From the NCBI GenBank assembly GCA_963676845.2, contig CAXXKK010000023.1, positions 124,001 to 188,000 of the forward strand: a stretch of DNA of 64,000 nucleotides. Reading direction: 5' to 3'. How positions within the stretch are numbered: position 1 is the first letter of the stretch; the number at the start of each line of letters is the position of its first letter. Position numbers and translations under genes: made by a program. Below, one piece after another: positions 1 through 8,973 of the stretch. The stretch is from G963662675 sp963676845 (GTDB lineage: Bacteria; Bacteroidota; Bacteroidia; Bacteroidales; Prolixibacteraceae). Under the pieces are notes generated by a model. It saw nothing but the letters and a program-made list of their open reading frames with translations, had not been told where the DNA came from and ran no database searches.

Positions 1-1
1 C

Positions 2-1087
2 CTGATAAAAAAAGGCAAAGTTAACTGGGACGGAATACGCAAAATCCTTGAAAATGCTCCATATCCAAGTCGATCTATTGAAGAAAACCTGGCAGATCTA
101 AATGCAGCCGTTGCTGCTAATAAAAATGGACAAGATGCATTGCTTACTTTAGTCAACCAACATGGGATTGAAACAGTTTGCAATTATTTCGATCTTCTAA
201 AAAAGCATGCAGCTTTAAAGATGAAAGAAACACTAGAGCAATTTACAGAAGGGAATTACAATGCAACAGAATTCCTGGATGATGGCTCAAAAATTCAGGT
301 ATCCATCCATTTAAAAGATGGGAAATGCACTATCGACTTCTCTGGTAGTGCAGATGTACATCCCGGAAATATGAATGCCACAAAAGCAATCGTTCACAGT
401 GTTACCATTTACGTTTTAAGATTGCTCCTTCAGGAAGGCATTCCTTTAAATGACGGGCTATTTGATCCCGTTACAATAACATTACCCACAGGAATGCTTA
501 ACCCTAATTTTGATGATGATCCTGAAAAATGCCCGGCTGTCGTTGGCGGGAATGTTGAAATCAGCATGCGACTTACTGATACCATTTTAAAAGCTTTTGG
601 TGTGATCGCTGCAAGCCAGGGAACCATGAATAATACTTTGTTTGGAAATAGCAATTTTGGCTATTACGAAACCATTTGTGGCGGTTGTGGTGCGGGTGAA
701 GATTTTCATGGAGCAAGTGCCGTTCATCACCATATGACAAACACCCGCATTACCGATCCTGAGATATTGGAACATCGCTATCCTGTAAGACTAAATGAAT
801 TCAGCATACGCAATAACTCTGGCGGGGAAGGCAAATGGAATGGTGGAGATGGAATCACCAGAAGATTGACATTTCTTGAAGCTGTGAACCTGTCTGTTCT
901 AACTCAGCGTCGGGCATCAGGCCCTTATGGACTAAAAGGAGGGAAAGACGGACTTCCGGGAAATCAAAAAGTCATTCGTAAAAATGGAGACGAAATTACT
1001 CTCTCTTCCATTCAAAACATTGATCTGGATGCAGGTGACCAATTTGTCATTGAAACTCCAGGCGGAGGTGGATATGGTAAACTGTAA
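2..1087 (+). CDS. Hydantoinase B/5-oxoprolinase family protein, C-terminal part (5' end outside window)
   Basis: The reading frame is open from base 2, so this is the C-terminal ~361 residues of a gene that begins left of the window. The family hydrolyses cyclic amides such as 5-oxoproline or hydantoins using ATP, in the cytoplasm. Visible family features are the stretch GGNVEISMRLTD, the Gly/Cys-rich ICGGCGAGEDFHGASAVHHH with its His cluster, TRITDPEILEHRYPV, and the glycine-rich end TPGGGGYGKL that closes HyuB-type domains. In Bacteroidota this domain is often fused behind a HyuA domain in one ~1200-residue oxoprolinase, but the N-terminal part cannot be seen. The exact substrate is not deducible. 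Confidence 0.88.
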   Translation: MIKKGKVNWDGIRKILENAPYPSRSIEENLADLNAAVAANKNGQDALLTLVNQHGIETVCNYFDLLKKHAALKMKETLEQFTEGNYNATEFLDDGSKIQVSIHLKDGKCTIDFSGSADVHPGNMNATKAIVHSVTIYVLRLLLQEGIPLNDGLFDPVTITLPTGMLNPNFDDDPEKCPAVVGGNVEISMRLTDTILKAFGVIAASQGTMNNTLFGNSNFGYYETICGGCGAGEDFHGASAVHHHMTNTRITDPEILEHRYPVRLNEFSIRNNSGGEGKWNGGDGITRRLTFLEAVNLSVLTQRRASGPYGLKGGKDGLPGNQKVIRKNGDEITLSSIQNIDLDAGDQFVIETPGGGGYGKL

Positions 1088-1148
1088 ATAATAACAACAA
1101 TTAAATATTTTTTCTAACTTGTATTCCTCAACCTAATTCACATTCAAC

Positions 1149-1382
1149 ATGAAACATTCTGATGATCTTAAACTTGTATTTACCGGTAATCCTATTGATG
1201 CTGATATCGTCAATCAAATACTGCAGGATAACGATATTGAGACACTTGTCAGAAATGAGCATATAGGAACGATTGCTCCATGGCATGCCTCTCCCGGTGG
1301 AATTGATCCTATCGACATTTTTGTGCTTTCAGAAAATGCAGAAAAAGCGATGGAGTTGATTAATGAGTTCTTGAAAAAGTAA
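1149..1382 (+). CDS. DUF2007 domain protein
   Basis: A 77-residue protein. The pattern KLVFTGNPIDADIVNQIL, then an acidic helix, NEHIGTI, and the end IFVLSENAEKAMELINEF matches the short DUF2007 (putative signal-transducing) family, a ferredoxin-like fold often encoded singly in Bacteroidota. It lies 61 bases downstream of the oxoprolinase gene on the same strand. No catalytic residues are evident and the biochemical role is unknown. Confidence 0.75.
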   Translation: MKHSDDLKLVFTGNPIDADIVNQILQDNDIETLVRNEHIGTIAPWHASPGGIDPIDIFVLSENAEKAMELINEFLKK

Positions 1383-1455
1383 TTATACTTCCATTGGTTA
1401 CATGAAAAGCCCAATTATTATTGTTTCCAGCCATTGACAATATACAGTTTTACTA

Positions 1456-2352
1456 TCATTCTTTATTTATTTTTTTTATTATCGCTGTTTTAAAATCGTA
1501 TTCATTGATCTCGTATTTTCTCAATTCATACTGATTATTGTCAAGATATTTTTCAATAAATGGTAAATCTGGTGCATAATGAAAACACCCTCCTATTTTC
1601 AAAGAATTCAAAATACACATATAAGTCTGGGCATATTCAATATAGTTTCCGTCTTCTCTCAAATTATGGTGATTAAAATGATTTGAAAATCCTAAGTTAC
1701 TGACAACTGTCCCCCATTTTTCTTTCCCATAATCGTAATCTAACCAATCTGAAGTTTTCAAATTTGAGTTTTCAAACTTAAATCGGTCAATTCCATAAAC
1801 TTCAATCCCTTGCGTTTTAAGATGATTAACTAAATATCCATTGTGTCCACAGCCGATATCTAAAACAGGTTGCATTAAATGGTCAATATCAATCTGTAAA
1901 ATATCAATTTGCAATCTCGGAGAATATTCAGAACAGGCAACTGGTTCTAGTTTTTCATTATCATTTTTATAAATTTTTTCGGCGAAGGGATTATTTTCTT
2001 TTAGCCAATTTTTAAGTTTATTGTAATGATTTTTTGAAATATCTTCAATTGAGTTTGTTTTAAGTTGAAAATTGTCAAATAAATCGGAGTAAATTTTTCT
2101 TAACCCATTTTTAGCTTTCAAGTTAAAAGAGTAGTATTGATTTACTCTACAAAACTCTTCTATCGCCTTATCCGTGGCATAATCAACTAAGGATTGTTTA
2201 GACTCAGGATTTAACCTATCAATATTTGAAATAGCCTTAACTGTTTCTTTTGCAAATTGGAAAAAATCCAGATTATCAAGAAAAATATTTTTGCCTTGAT
2301 TAAACTCTATTTGATTATCAATATTTTTTGTAAATCCATCCATATACAACAT
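1456..2352 (-). CDS. Class I SAM-dependent methyltransferase-like protein
   Basis: 298 residues. The central PVLDIGCGHNGYLVNHLK is a canonical SAM-binding motif I (DxGCGxxG), followed about 20 residues later by VYGIDRF, where the acidic residue would hold the SAM ribose. The ~140 residues before this are helical and charged, with no family I can name. The C-terminal half (WGTVVSNLGFSNHFNHHN) resembles motif IV/post-IV of small-molecule methyltransferases. Substrate unknown. It is read toward the convergent DUF2007 gene. The next gene upstream on the same strand is a GNAT acetyltransferase, so the set may be a loose accessory group. Confidence 0.7.
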   Translation of the reverse strand: MLYMDGFTKNIDNQIEFNQGKNIFLDNLDFFQFAKETVKAISNIDRLNPESKQSLVDYATDKAIEEFCRVNQYYSFNLKAKNGLRKIYSDLFDNFQLKTNSIEDISKNHYNKLKNWLKENNPFAEKIYKNDNEKLEPVACSEYSPRLQIDILQIDIDHLMQPVLDIGCGHNGYLVNHLKTQGIEVYGIDRFKFENSNLKTSDWLDYDYGKEKWGTVVSNLGFSNHFNHHNLREDGNYIEYAQTYMCILNSLKIGGCFHYAPDLPFIEKYLDNNQYELRKYEINEYDFKTAIIKKINKE

Positions 2353-2458
2353 TCACTTAACAGTAAATTACATGACAATTTCCTACCAGACTGTTTTGTA
2401 GTTTAAACTGACTAAACCTCAACATTTACAGCATTGCCTACAATTATTTATACAATAA

Positions 2459-2899
2459 TTAGCATTCGGAATCTCTTGTCCACTCCATTAAAAATTCATT
2501 CTCGTTTGTTACTTCTTCTTTGCTTACAGACTTTATTGCAAATCCCTGATTTTTGTAAAAATCAACAGACTTTTTATTTTTCTCATAAACATTTAGCTGA
2601 ATCGCGGTCCTTTTATTTTTTACAAAATTTAGTAATGACGATCCAACTCCTTTACCTTGAGTCTCATTATCCACGAATATTGCAGCTAAAAAATTTTCGG
2701 CCATTGATACAAAACCAACGATTTTCCCACTTTCAAGAGCTAGGTAAGTTTCAGAATTTGGCAAATATTCAGAAGCCATAGCTTCCTTATTTTTCCTCCA
2801 ATAATCATCGGATATAAAACTATGCGCAATTACTGAGGTTTTATACCAAAGTTCAACAACTGGATCAATGTCTTTTGATGCTAACTTTCTTATTTCCAT
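2459..2899 (-). CDS. GNAT family N-acetyltransferase (YiaC-like)
   Basis: 146 residues. The start MEIRKLASKDIDPVVELW, the SFISDDYWRKN segment and the acetyl-CoA pyrophosphate loop VDNETQGKGVGSSLL (Q/RxxGxG/A motif) identify a GNAT fold. LNVYEKNKKSVDFYKNQGF is the usual C-terminal motif. The overall pattern resembles E. coli YiaC, a protein lysine or small-molecule acetyltransferase, but substrate assignment is not possible. It ends 3 bases from the start of a gap-free same-strand neighbour (SnoaL-like), suggesting co-transcription. Confidence 0.82.
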   Translation of the reverse strand: MEIRKLASKDIDPVVELWYKTSVIAHSFISDDYWRKNKEAMASEYLPNSETYLALESGKIVGFVSMAENFLAAIFVDNETQGKGVGSSLLNFVKNKRTAIQLNVYEKNKKSVDFYKNQGFAIKSVSKEEVTNENEFLMEWTRDSEC

Positions 2900-2902
2900 T
2901 CT

Positions 2903-3262
2903 CTATTTAGTTGGTATAGGCAAATTATGCTGTCTTAGAAACGACAGTTTATCCCAATACCCTCTTTGAAATTTTATTTTCCCATCTGTTATTTGAAAGA
3001 AACCACAACCTCTTAACCCTAAAGGGTCTTTCCATTCTAAGATTCCCCAATCGTTGTCTTCAAAGATGTTTTCAACTATACAAGTCATTTCTGCTTGATT
3101 AAATTCATTTTCAAACATTTCTTTAATCGCAATTTTTCCAACTATTGGTTCATTGGCTACTTGATGATTAATTGCATCAGAATGATAGAAGCTGGAAATC
3201 CTTTCAGCATCTCCGTCATTAAATGCTTTTACCCATTTTTCAATTAATTCTTTAGGTTTCAT
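2903..3262 (-). CDS. SnoaL-like / NTF2-like fold protein
   Basis: 119 residues. The layout is typical of SnoaL-like polyketide-cyclase or ketosteroid-isomerase fold proteins: helix LIEKWVKAFNDGDAERISSFYHSDAINHQ, then GKIAIKEMFENEF, then alternating strands ending ITDGKIKFQRGYWDKLSFL. Such proteins are small cytoplasmic barrels acting as isomerases, dehydratases or binding domains. The coding sequence directly precedes the GNAT gene (3-base gap), so the two are probably co-transcribed. No specific substrate is indicated. Confidence 0.75.
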   Translation of the reverse strand: MKPKELIEKWVKAFNDGDAERISSFYHSDAINHQVANEPIVGKIAIKEMFENEFNQAEMTCIVENIFEDNDWGILEWKDPLGLRGCGFFQITDGKIKFQRGYWDKLSFLRQHNLPIPTK

Positions 3263-3650
3263 TTTACTACACTTCTTTTAATGTGAATGATATCTGCACT
3301 AATAGTGTGATTCTACATCGTTTGGAGCATGTATTTGCAATTTTTAGGATAAATTATTCTATAAGTTATCAAAGATACTAGAAAGATTAATAAACGATAT
3401 AGATATTATTTCCGAGTGCATAAGTTATGCAAAATCTATACGTTGCTTTATACAGATTTTGGATTGGAATTATCAAAAGTAAGGACTGATTATATTAAAG
3501 TCAGATAAAAAGAAATCGGTTAGATGAGTGACAGATTTGATTCAAAATTTTAAGAAAACCGCACTATTCTATGTTTATTTCTCTTCCTAGTTACATTATT
3601 GCATTTCTACGTTCACAATGAAGCTTCATACTAAAACCCCAGGAACTCAT
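3263..3650. other. Gene-free stretch
   Basis: About 390 bases between the SnoaL-like gene and the alaS terminator. Both strands contain many stops and I see no small coding frame with a credible start. It must hold the promoter for the minus-strand SnoaL/GNAT/methyltransferase genes, but no clear TAnnTTTG element was located. Confidence 0.5.
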
Positions 3651-3684
3651 AAAAAAAGCTCCATCACTTTCATGACAGAGCTTA
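3651..3684 (-). terminator. Intrinsic terminator of alaS
   Basis: On the minus strand an imperfect hairpin (AAGCTCTGTCA paired with TGATGGAGCTT) is followed by a run of seven T. It begins 25 bases after the alaS stop codon. Confidence 0.85.
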
Positions 3685-3708
3685 AAATATTTGAATATAT
3701 ATTCTTTC

Positions 3709-6333
3709 CTAATTCAAAAATGATTTTGCCTTTTCGATAGCTGCAGGAATTCCGGCAACATCTTTTCCACCGGCAGTTGCATAGAATGGCTGGCCACCAC
3801 CTCCACCTTTCATTTCTTTGGCAGCTTCGCGAATAATATTTCCGGCATGCAAACCTTTTTCTTTTACAAGGCTGTCAGAAACCATGATGCTCAAACTTGG
3901 TTTTCCTTTAATCTCGGCACCCAGCACAAGAAATAAATTTTCAACCTCTCCTTTTAACTGGAAGGCCAAATCTTTAATAGCCTGAGGTGAATCCAAATCA
4001 ATTTTGGCAGCAATAACATTCACGCCATCAACTTCCTCGATTTGTTTTTTCAACTCATCCTTAACACCTGCTGCAGCCTGTTTTTCAAAAGCTTCCAGTT
4101 GCTTTTTCAGCTTACTGTTCTCAGCGAGCAAGTCTTCTACTGATTTCTTAAGGTCTTGTGTATTGTTCAAAACTGCTTTTACTTCATATAACTCTTCAAT
4201 ATTTTTATTGATATACTGTTCTGCTTTATCGGCGGTAATTGCTTCAATACGACGAACACCCGCAGAAATAGCACTTTCCGAAGTAATCACAAAATGACCG
4301 ATTTGTCCGGTTGCAGGAACGTGTGTTCCACCACAAAGCTCTACAGAATCGCCAAATTTGATAACACGAACAGTGTCTCCATATTTTTCACCAAATAAAG
4401 CAATCGCTCCCATCTCCTGAGCCTCTGCAAATGGAATATCTTCTTTTGCGTCCTGACTAAAGTTTTGACGGATTAGCTCGTTTACCCTGTTTTGGATTTT
4501 ATCCAATTCCTCTTTCGTTACTTTCTGAAAATGAGAAAAGTCGAAACGCAGGTGATCTGCATTTACCAATGACCCTTTTTGCTCAACATGAGTTCCTAAG
4601 ATCTCGCGCAAAGCCTGATCCAGCAAGTGAGTTGCTGTATGATTGTTTGCTGTTAGCTTACGTTTTTGGTTACTTACAACAGCTTTAAATGTAGCAGAAG
4701 GATCAGCTGGCAATTCCTTGGCAATATGAACAGTCAGGTTATTTTCTTTCTGTGTATCAATAATGCTTATTTTCTCACCATTAGCTTCAATATAACCAGT
4801 ATCACCAACCTGACCTCCGGACTCACCATAGAAAGGAGTCTGGTCAAAAACCAGGTGATAAAATTCTTTGTTTTTTTGCTTCACTTTACGGTAACGTGCA
4901 ATATGCACATCAGCTTCAAGAGTAGTATATCCTAAAAATTTAACTTCGTCAACTTTTTTAAGCTCTTCCCAATCTGAAGTCTCCTGAGCAGCTGCATTAC
5001 GAGAACGTTTTTTTTGCTTCTCCATTTCTGCATCAAACTCCTTGCGGTTAACGGTTAATCCGTTCTCTCGAAGAATCAGTTCTGTTAAATCCAGCGGAAA
5101 ACCATAAGTATCATAAAGGACAAAAGCGTTTTTCCCATGCACTTCAGATTTGCCTGCTTTTTTCGCCGATTTCATTTCCTCATCGAGCAATTTAATACCT
5201 GTTTCCAACGTACGCAGGAAGCTTTCTTCTTCTTCTTTAATTACCTTTTCAATTAAGGTTTGCTGTGCTTTCAACTCAGGGAAAGCATCACCCATATTTT
5301 CTTTTAAAACCTCAACAAGCTTGCAGATAAATGCTTCGCGGAAACCCAGGAAAGTGTATCCATAACGCACAGCACGACGCAAAATACGACGAATTACATA
5401 TCCTGCTTTATTATTCGACGGCAACTGACCGTCAGCTATAGCAAAAGAAATAGCACGCAAGTGGTCGGCAATAACACGCATGGCGATATCATCTTTTTCA
5501 TTTTCGCCATACTTCTTACTGCTTAGTTTGCCAATTTCAGAAATGATAGTTTGAAAAACATCAGTGTCGTAATTTGATTTTTTATTCTGAAGAACCATAC
5601 ACAAACGCTCGAATCCCATTCCTGTATCCACGTGTTTTGCAGGAAGCTCTTCCAGGTTGCCATTTGCTTTTCGGTTATATTGAATAAATACAAGATTCCA
5701 GATTTCAATGACTAAAGGATCATCCTGATTTACCAGTTCAGCTCCGGGAATTTTGGCACGCTCGGCATCATCACGCAAATCAACGTGAATCTCCGAACAA
5801 GGGCCACAAGGACCAGTATCTCCCATTTCCCAGAAGTTATCTTTTTTATTTCCATGAAGAACACGCTCGGCAGGAAGGTGCTTTAACCACAAATCCTTTG
5901 CTTCAGAATCAAGGTCCAGCTTATCGTCTTCACTCCCTTCAAAAACGGTTGCATACATACGATCAGCAGGAATACCCATTTTTTCATGAAGAAATTCCCA
6001 TGCCCAGTCAATAGCTTCTGTTTTAAAGTAATCTCCAAAAGACCAGTTACCCAACATCTCAAACATAGTATGATGGTAAGTATCATGTCCAACCTCTTCC
6101 AGGTCGTTATGTTTTCCGGATACACGCAAACACTTTTGCGTATCGGCTACACGATTCGCTTTGGCTGGCTGGTTTCCCAGAAAAATATCTTTAAACTGGT
6201 TCATTCCCGCATTGGTAAACATCAGTGTAGGGTCATTCTTCACTACCATGGGGGCAGAATCGACTATAGTATGTTGCTTCGACGTAAAAAAATCAAGGAA
6301 GGCTTTTCGTATTGCTTGAGAATTCATCTCCAT
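3709..6333 (-). CDS. alaS: Alanine--tRNA ligase
   Basis: 874 residues, the normal full length. It charges tRNA-Ala in the cytoplasm. The N-terminal class II catalytic domain is recognisable from PTLMFTNAGMNQFKDIFLG, QKCLRVSGKHNDLEEVGHDT and MLGNWSFGDYFK. The editing domain carries the zinc-site motif HTATHLLDQALR near residue 565 and CGGTHVPATGQIG near residue 667. The C-terminal part has a coiled coil and the GGGGGQPFYATAGG DHHA1-type segment. The frame is unbroken, in contrast to many genes in this window. The start used gives MEMNSQAIRKAFLDFF; the second ATG two codons in is equally possible. Monocistronic, divergent from the M23 peptidase gene. Confidence 0.98.
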   Translation of the reverse strand: MEMNSQAIRKAFLDFFTSKQHTIVDSAPMVVKNDPTLMFTNAGMNQFKDIFLGNQPAKANRVADTQKCLRVSGKHNDLEEVGHDTYHHTMFEMLGNWSFGDYFKTEAIDWAWEFLHEKMGIPADRMYATVFEGSEDDKLDLDSEAKDLWLKHLPAERVLHGNKKDNFWEMGDTGPCGPCSEIHVDLRDDAERAKIPGAELVNQDDPLVIEIWNLVFIQYNRKANGNLEELPAKHVDTGMGFERLCMVLQNKKSNYDTDVFQTIISEIGKLSSKKYGENEKDDIAMRVIADHLRAISFAIADGQLPSNNKAGYVIRRILRRAVRYGYTFLGFREAFICKLVEVLKENMGDAFPELKAQQTLIEKVIKEEEESFLRTLETGIKLLDEEMKSAKKAGKSEVHGKNAFVLYDTYGFPLDLTELILRENGLTVNRKEFDAEMEKQKKRSRNAAAQETSDWEELKKVDEVKFLGYTTLEADVHIARYRKVKQKNKEFYHLVFDQTPFYGESGGQVGDTGYIEANGEKISIIDTQKENNLTVHIAKELPADPSATFKAVVSNQKRKLTANNHTATHLLDQALREILGTHVEQKGSLVNADHLRFDFSHFQKVTKEELDKIQNRVNELIRQNFSQDAKEDIPFAEAQEMGAIALFGEKYGDTVRVIKFGDSVELCGGTHVPATGQIGHFVITSESAISAGVRRIEAITADKAEQYINKNIEELYEVKAVLNNTQDLKKSVEDLLAENSKLKKQLEAFEKQAAAGVKDELKKQIEEVDGVNVIAAKIDLDSPQAIKDLAFQLKGEVENLFLVLGAEIKGKPSLSIMVSDSLVKEKGLHAGNIIREAAKEMKGGGGGQPFYATAGGKDVAGIPAAIEKAKSFLN

Positions 6334-6450
6334 CGTTCTTAAAAAAGTTTTAAAGTTTGTTAAAACGTACTGTTATTGAATTTTAATCAGATGCAATGTT
6401 CAAATAAAAATCTACATTTGTAGCATCGCTAACGTGCCTGATTTTAAAGT

Positions 6451-6481
6451 CTTGCAAAGTTAGATTAAATCCTTAAATTTG
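6451..6481 (+). promoter_or_regulatory. Bacteroidota-type promoter for the M23 peptidase gene
   Basis: CTTG at 6451-6454, a 19-base spacer, then TAAATTTG at 6474-6481 fits the -33/-7 consensus of the Bacteroidota primary sigma factor. Transcription would start near 6488, downstream of the TTG at 6479. This rules out that codon and supports ATG 6512. Confidence 0.65.
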
Positions 6482-6511
6482 TTACATCTACAAAAAAGAA
6501 ATTGGTTTTTT

Positions 6512-7483
6512 ATGGCAAAAGCAAAGTATAAATTCAACCCGGAAACATTAAGCTACGATAAGGTTGAGCATAACTTAAAATCAAAAATACGCCGCTTGTT
6601 GCTCCTTTTCTCTGCAAGTCTTACCATGAGTATCATCATGGTAATTATTTTTCTGCAATTTTACGAAACACCAAAAACTAAAAATTTAAAGCGTGAGAAT
6701 CAGCGATTGTTAACTCAATATGAACTCATGTCGAAAGACTTAGATAAGATTGATCAGGTTTTGGCTGATTTACAGCAACGTGATGATAACCTGTACCGCG
6801 TCGTTTTTGAAGCCGATCCGATTCCCAGCTCAATAAGAGAATCTGGTTTTGGAGGTGTAAACCGCTATGCCCAACTGGAAAGCATTGACAACTCTGAGCT
6901 TGTAATTAGTACCGCTCAAAAACTGGATATTGTATTAAAAGAAGCTTACATTCAATCTAAATCCTATGATGAAGTTTTAGACCTTGCCCTAAACAAGGAA
7001 GAGATGATGAGCTGTCTGCCAGCCATTATGCCCATATCAAACAGAGACTTAAAAAGAACGGCCTCGGGGTGGGGTTACCGCATACATCCAATTTACAAAA
7101 CCAAAAAGTTTCATTACGGACAGGACTTCTCGGCACCTACAGGAACAGAAATTTATTCTACCGGAAATGGTGTTGTAACTCAGGTGGTATCATCGAATAC
7201 CGGATATGGCAAGCATGTAACCATTGACCACGGATTTGGATATGAAACACTATATGGCCACATGAGTGAGTTTAATGTTAAAGTTGGCGACAAAGTGAAC
7301 CGTGGAACGGTAATTGGCTATGTTGGCAATACAGGTACATCTACAGCACCTCACCTCCATTATGAGGTTCATAAAAGTGGGCAAGCTGTTAATCCTCAAA
7401 ATTTTTACTTCAACGATCTTACGGCTGAAGAATACGAAAATATGGTTAGTATTTCTTCAAATATGGGTCAGACTTTCGACTAA
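6512..7483 (+). CDS. M23 family metallopeptidase (LytM domain), membrane-anchored
   Basis: About 323 residues from ATG 6512, chosen because the start MAKAKYKFNPETLSYDKV is the usual one for this Bacteroidota family and because the promoter lies over the longer TTG alternative. A single membrane segment (RRLLLLFSASLTMSIIMVIIFLQF) is followed by a coiled-coil stretch and a C-terminal LytM/M23 domain. Zinc ligands are visible in HYGQDFSAPTGTEIYS (H and D) and in APHLHYEVHKSG (HxH), with YGNH-type YGKHVTIDHG between. It probably cuts cell-wall peptide cross-links or regulates a divisome amidase, in the periplasm. The downstream MerR gene follows after 14 bases. Confidence 0.9.
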   Translation: MAKAKYKFNPETLSYDKVEHNLKSKIRRLLLLFSASLTMSIIMVIIFLQFYETPKTKNLKRENQRLLTQYELMSKDLDKIDQVLADLQQRDDNLYRVVFEADPIPSSIRESGFGGVNRYAQLESIDNSELVISTAQKLDIVLKEAYIQSKSYDEVLDLALNKEEMMSCLPAIMPISNRDLKRTASGWGYRIHPIYKTKKFHYGQDFSAPTGTEIYSTGNGVVTQVVSSNTGYGKHVTIDHGFGYETLYGHMSEFNVKVGDKVNRGTVIGYVGNTGTSTAPHLHYEVHKSGQAVNPQNFYFNDLTAEEYENMVSISSNMGQTFD

Positions 7484-7497
7484 TCAGTTAAAATTCC

Positions 7498-7842
7498 GTG
7501 CCTTATAAAAAACCTCAGATAGAAAAGATTTACTACACCATTGGTGAAGTTGCAGAAATGTTTCAGGTGAATACTTCGCATATTCGGTTTTGGGAGAAAG
7601 AATTCGACATATTAAACCCCCATAAAAACAAAAAGGGAAATCGCTTTTTCACCAAAGAGGATATTGAACAAATTAAGCTGATCTACCATTTGGTGAAAGA
7701 ACGAGGCATGACTCTGAAAGGTGCCAAGCAAAAACTAAAAGATAATTCGGACGACACCATCGACAACCATGAACTGGTTGATCGTTTAAAATCGATACGC
7801 CAGATGCTGGTAGATATTAAAAATGAACTGGATGAACAATAA
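7498..7842 (+). CDS. MerR family transcriptional regulator
   Basis: 114 residues from a GTG start. The N-terminal winged helix-turn-helix IYYTIGEVAEMFQVNTSHIRFWEKEF is the MerR signature, including the RFWE(K/R) turn. NRFFTKEDIEQIKLIYHLVKERGMTLKGAKQKL is the second half of the DNA-binding domain. The short C-terminus is a coiled-coil dimerisation helix, with no effector-binding domain or metal-binding cysteines. Bacteroidota commonly encode this form beside the M23 peptidase gene. The end overlaps the upstream part of the Nif3 frame. Target genes unknown. Confidence 0.88.
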   Translation: MPYKKPQIEKIYYTIGEVAEMFQVNTSHIRFWEKEFDILNPHKNKKGNRFFTKEDIEQIKLIYHLVKERGMTLKGAKQKLKDNSDDTIDNHELVDRLKSIRQMLVDIKNELDEQ

Positions 7843-7852
7843 CGGGGATAAA

Positions 7853-8950
7853 ATGAAGATTAGTGAAATAACCAATTACCTGGAATCAATAGCTCCACTA
7901 GCCTACCAGGAATCTTACGATAATGCAGGCTTGATTATTGGAAGTCAGGCAGATGAAGTTGAGAAAGCTTTAATCACCCTGGATGTTACAGAAGCCGTTG
8001 TTGACGAAGCCGTTGCCGGGGGATTTCAACTTATCATTGCTCACCATCCGCTTATTTTTCATGCATTAAAAAAGATAAATGGTAAAAATGATGTGGAACG
8101 CAGCATCCTTAAAGCCATTAAGAATGATATTGCCATTTATGCAGCACATACCAATCTGGATAGTGTTCCCGGAGGAGTAAACAGTAAGATTTGCCAAAAG
8201 CTAGGTTTAATCAACTGTCAGATTCTTTCTCCCATGAAAGGACAACTCAAAAAGCTAGTTACCTTCATTCCATCTGATCATTTAGAGAACGTTCAGGAAG
8301 CTGTATTCAGTGCCGGTGCCGGTCATATTGGCAATTACGATTCGTGTGGTTATTCACTGGAAGGCAAGGGCAGTTTTAGAGGTAATGAAAATACCAATCC
8401 GTTTGTAGGCGAAAAAGGGAAACTTCATTTTGAAAATGAAACTCGTTTTGAAACCATTTTTCCTGCTCATATCCAAAGAAAAGTTATTCGTGCATTAATT
8501 GATGCCCATCCATACGAGGAAGTAGCATACGACATCTACCCTCTCGAAAACGAAATGCCAAATACCGGAGCAGGAATGGTGGGTGAACTTCCGGGAGCTA
8601 TGGATGAAAAGGAATTCCTGAGCAGCACAAAAGAAATTTTTAAGTCAGGCGTTATCAGGCACAGCCAGTTACTCAATAGAAAAATTAAAAAAGTAGCTGT
8701 ATGCGGTGGTGCCGGAAGCTTCTTAATCAATCAGGCGATTGGTTCTGGTGCTGATATTTTTATCACCGGAGATCTAAAATACAACCAGTTTTTTGATGCC
8801 GAAAACAAGATTGTAATTGCAGATATTGGACACTTTGAAAGTGAACAATACACTAAAGAAGTTTTTTATGAATTACTTACAAAAAATTTCCCTAAATTTG
8901 CAGTCCGTTTATCGGCTATAAATACCAACCCGATTAACTACTTTATTTGA
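7853..8950 (+). CDS. Nif3-like dinuclear metal centre hexameric protein
   Basis: 365 residues from ATG 7853 (MKISEITNYLESIAPLAYQE), which has a purine-rich GGGGATAA just upstream; a longer frame from 7823 has no support. Metal-binding motifs are present: DNAGLIIG, IIAHHPLIFH (HHP), AAHTNLDSVPGGVN, and late in the protein GDLKYNQFFDAENK and ADIGHFESEQY. The ~130-residue insert in the middle is the PII-like domain of long Nif3 proteins. Exact function is unsettled; GTP cyclohydrolase-type or metal-dependent hydrolase roles have been suggested. Followed 23 bases later by the zinc-ribbon gene, a conserved Bacteroidota pair. Confidence 0.92.
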   Translation: MKISEITNYLESIAPLAYQESYDNAGLIIGSQADEVEKALITLDVTEAVVDEAVAGGFQLIIAHHPLIFHALKKINGKNDVERSILKAIKNDIAIYAAHTNLDSVPGGVNSKICQKLGLINCQILSPMKGQLKKLVTFIPSDHLENVQEAVFSAGAGHIGNYDSCGYSLEGKGSFRGNENTNPFVGEKGKLHFENETRFETIFPAHIQRKVIRALIDAHPYEEVAYDIYPLENEMPNTGAGMVGELPGAMDEKEFLSSTKEIFKSGVIRHSQLLNRKIKKVAVCGGAGSFLINQAIGSGADIFITGDLKYNQFFDAENKIVIADIGHFESEQYTKEVFYELLTKNFPKFAVRLSAINTNPINYFI

Positions 8951-8973
8951 TAAAGAAATAACAGCATTCACGT

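Noticed and set aside
3619..3631. TGAAGCTTCA palindrome also near 3620, as in the island repeats
   Set aside because: Only the 10-base palindrome is shared; the flanking blocks of the 24.1/47.9-kb repeats are missing, so it is not a third repeat copy.
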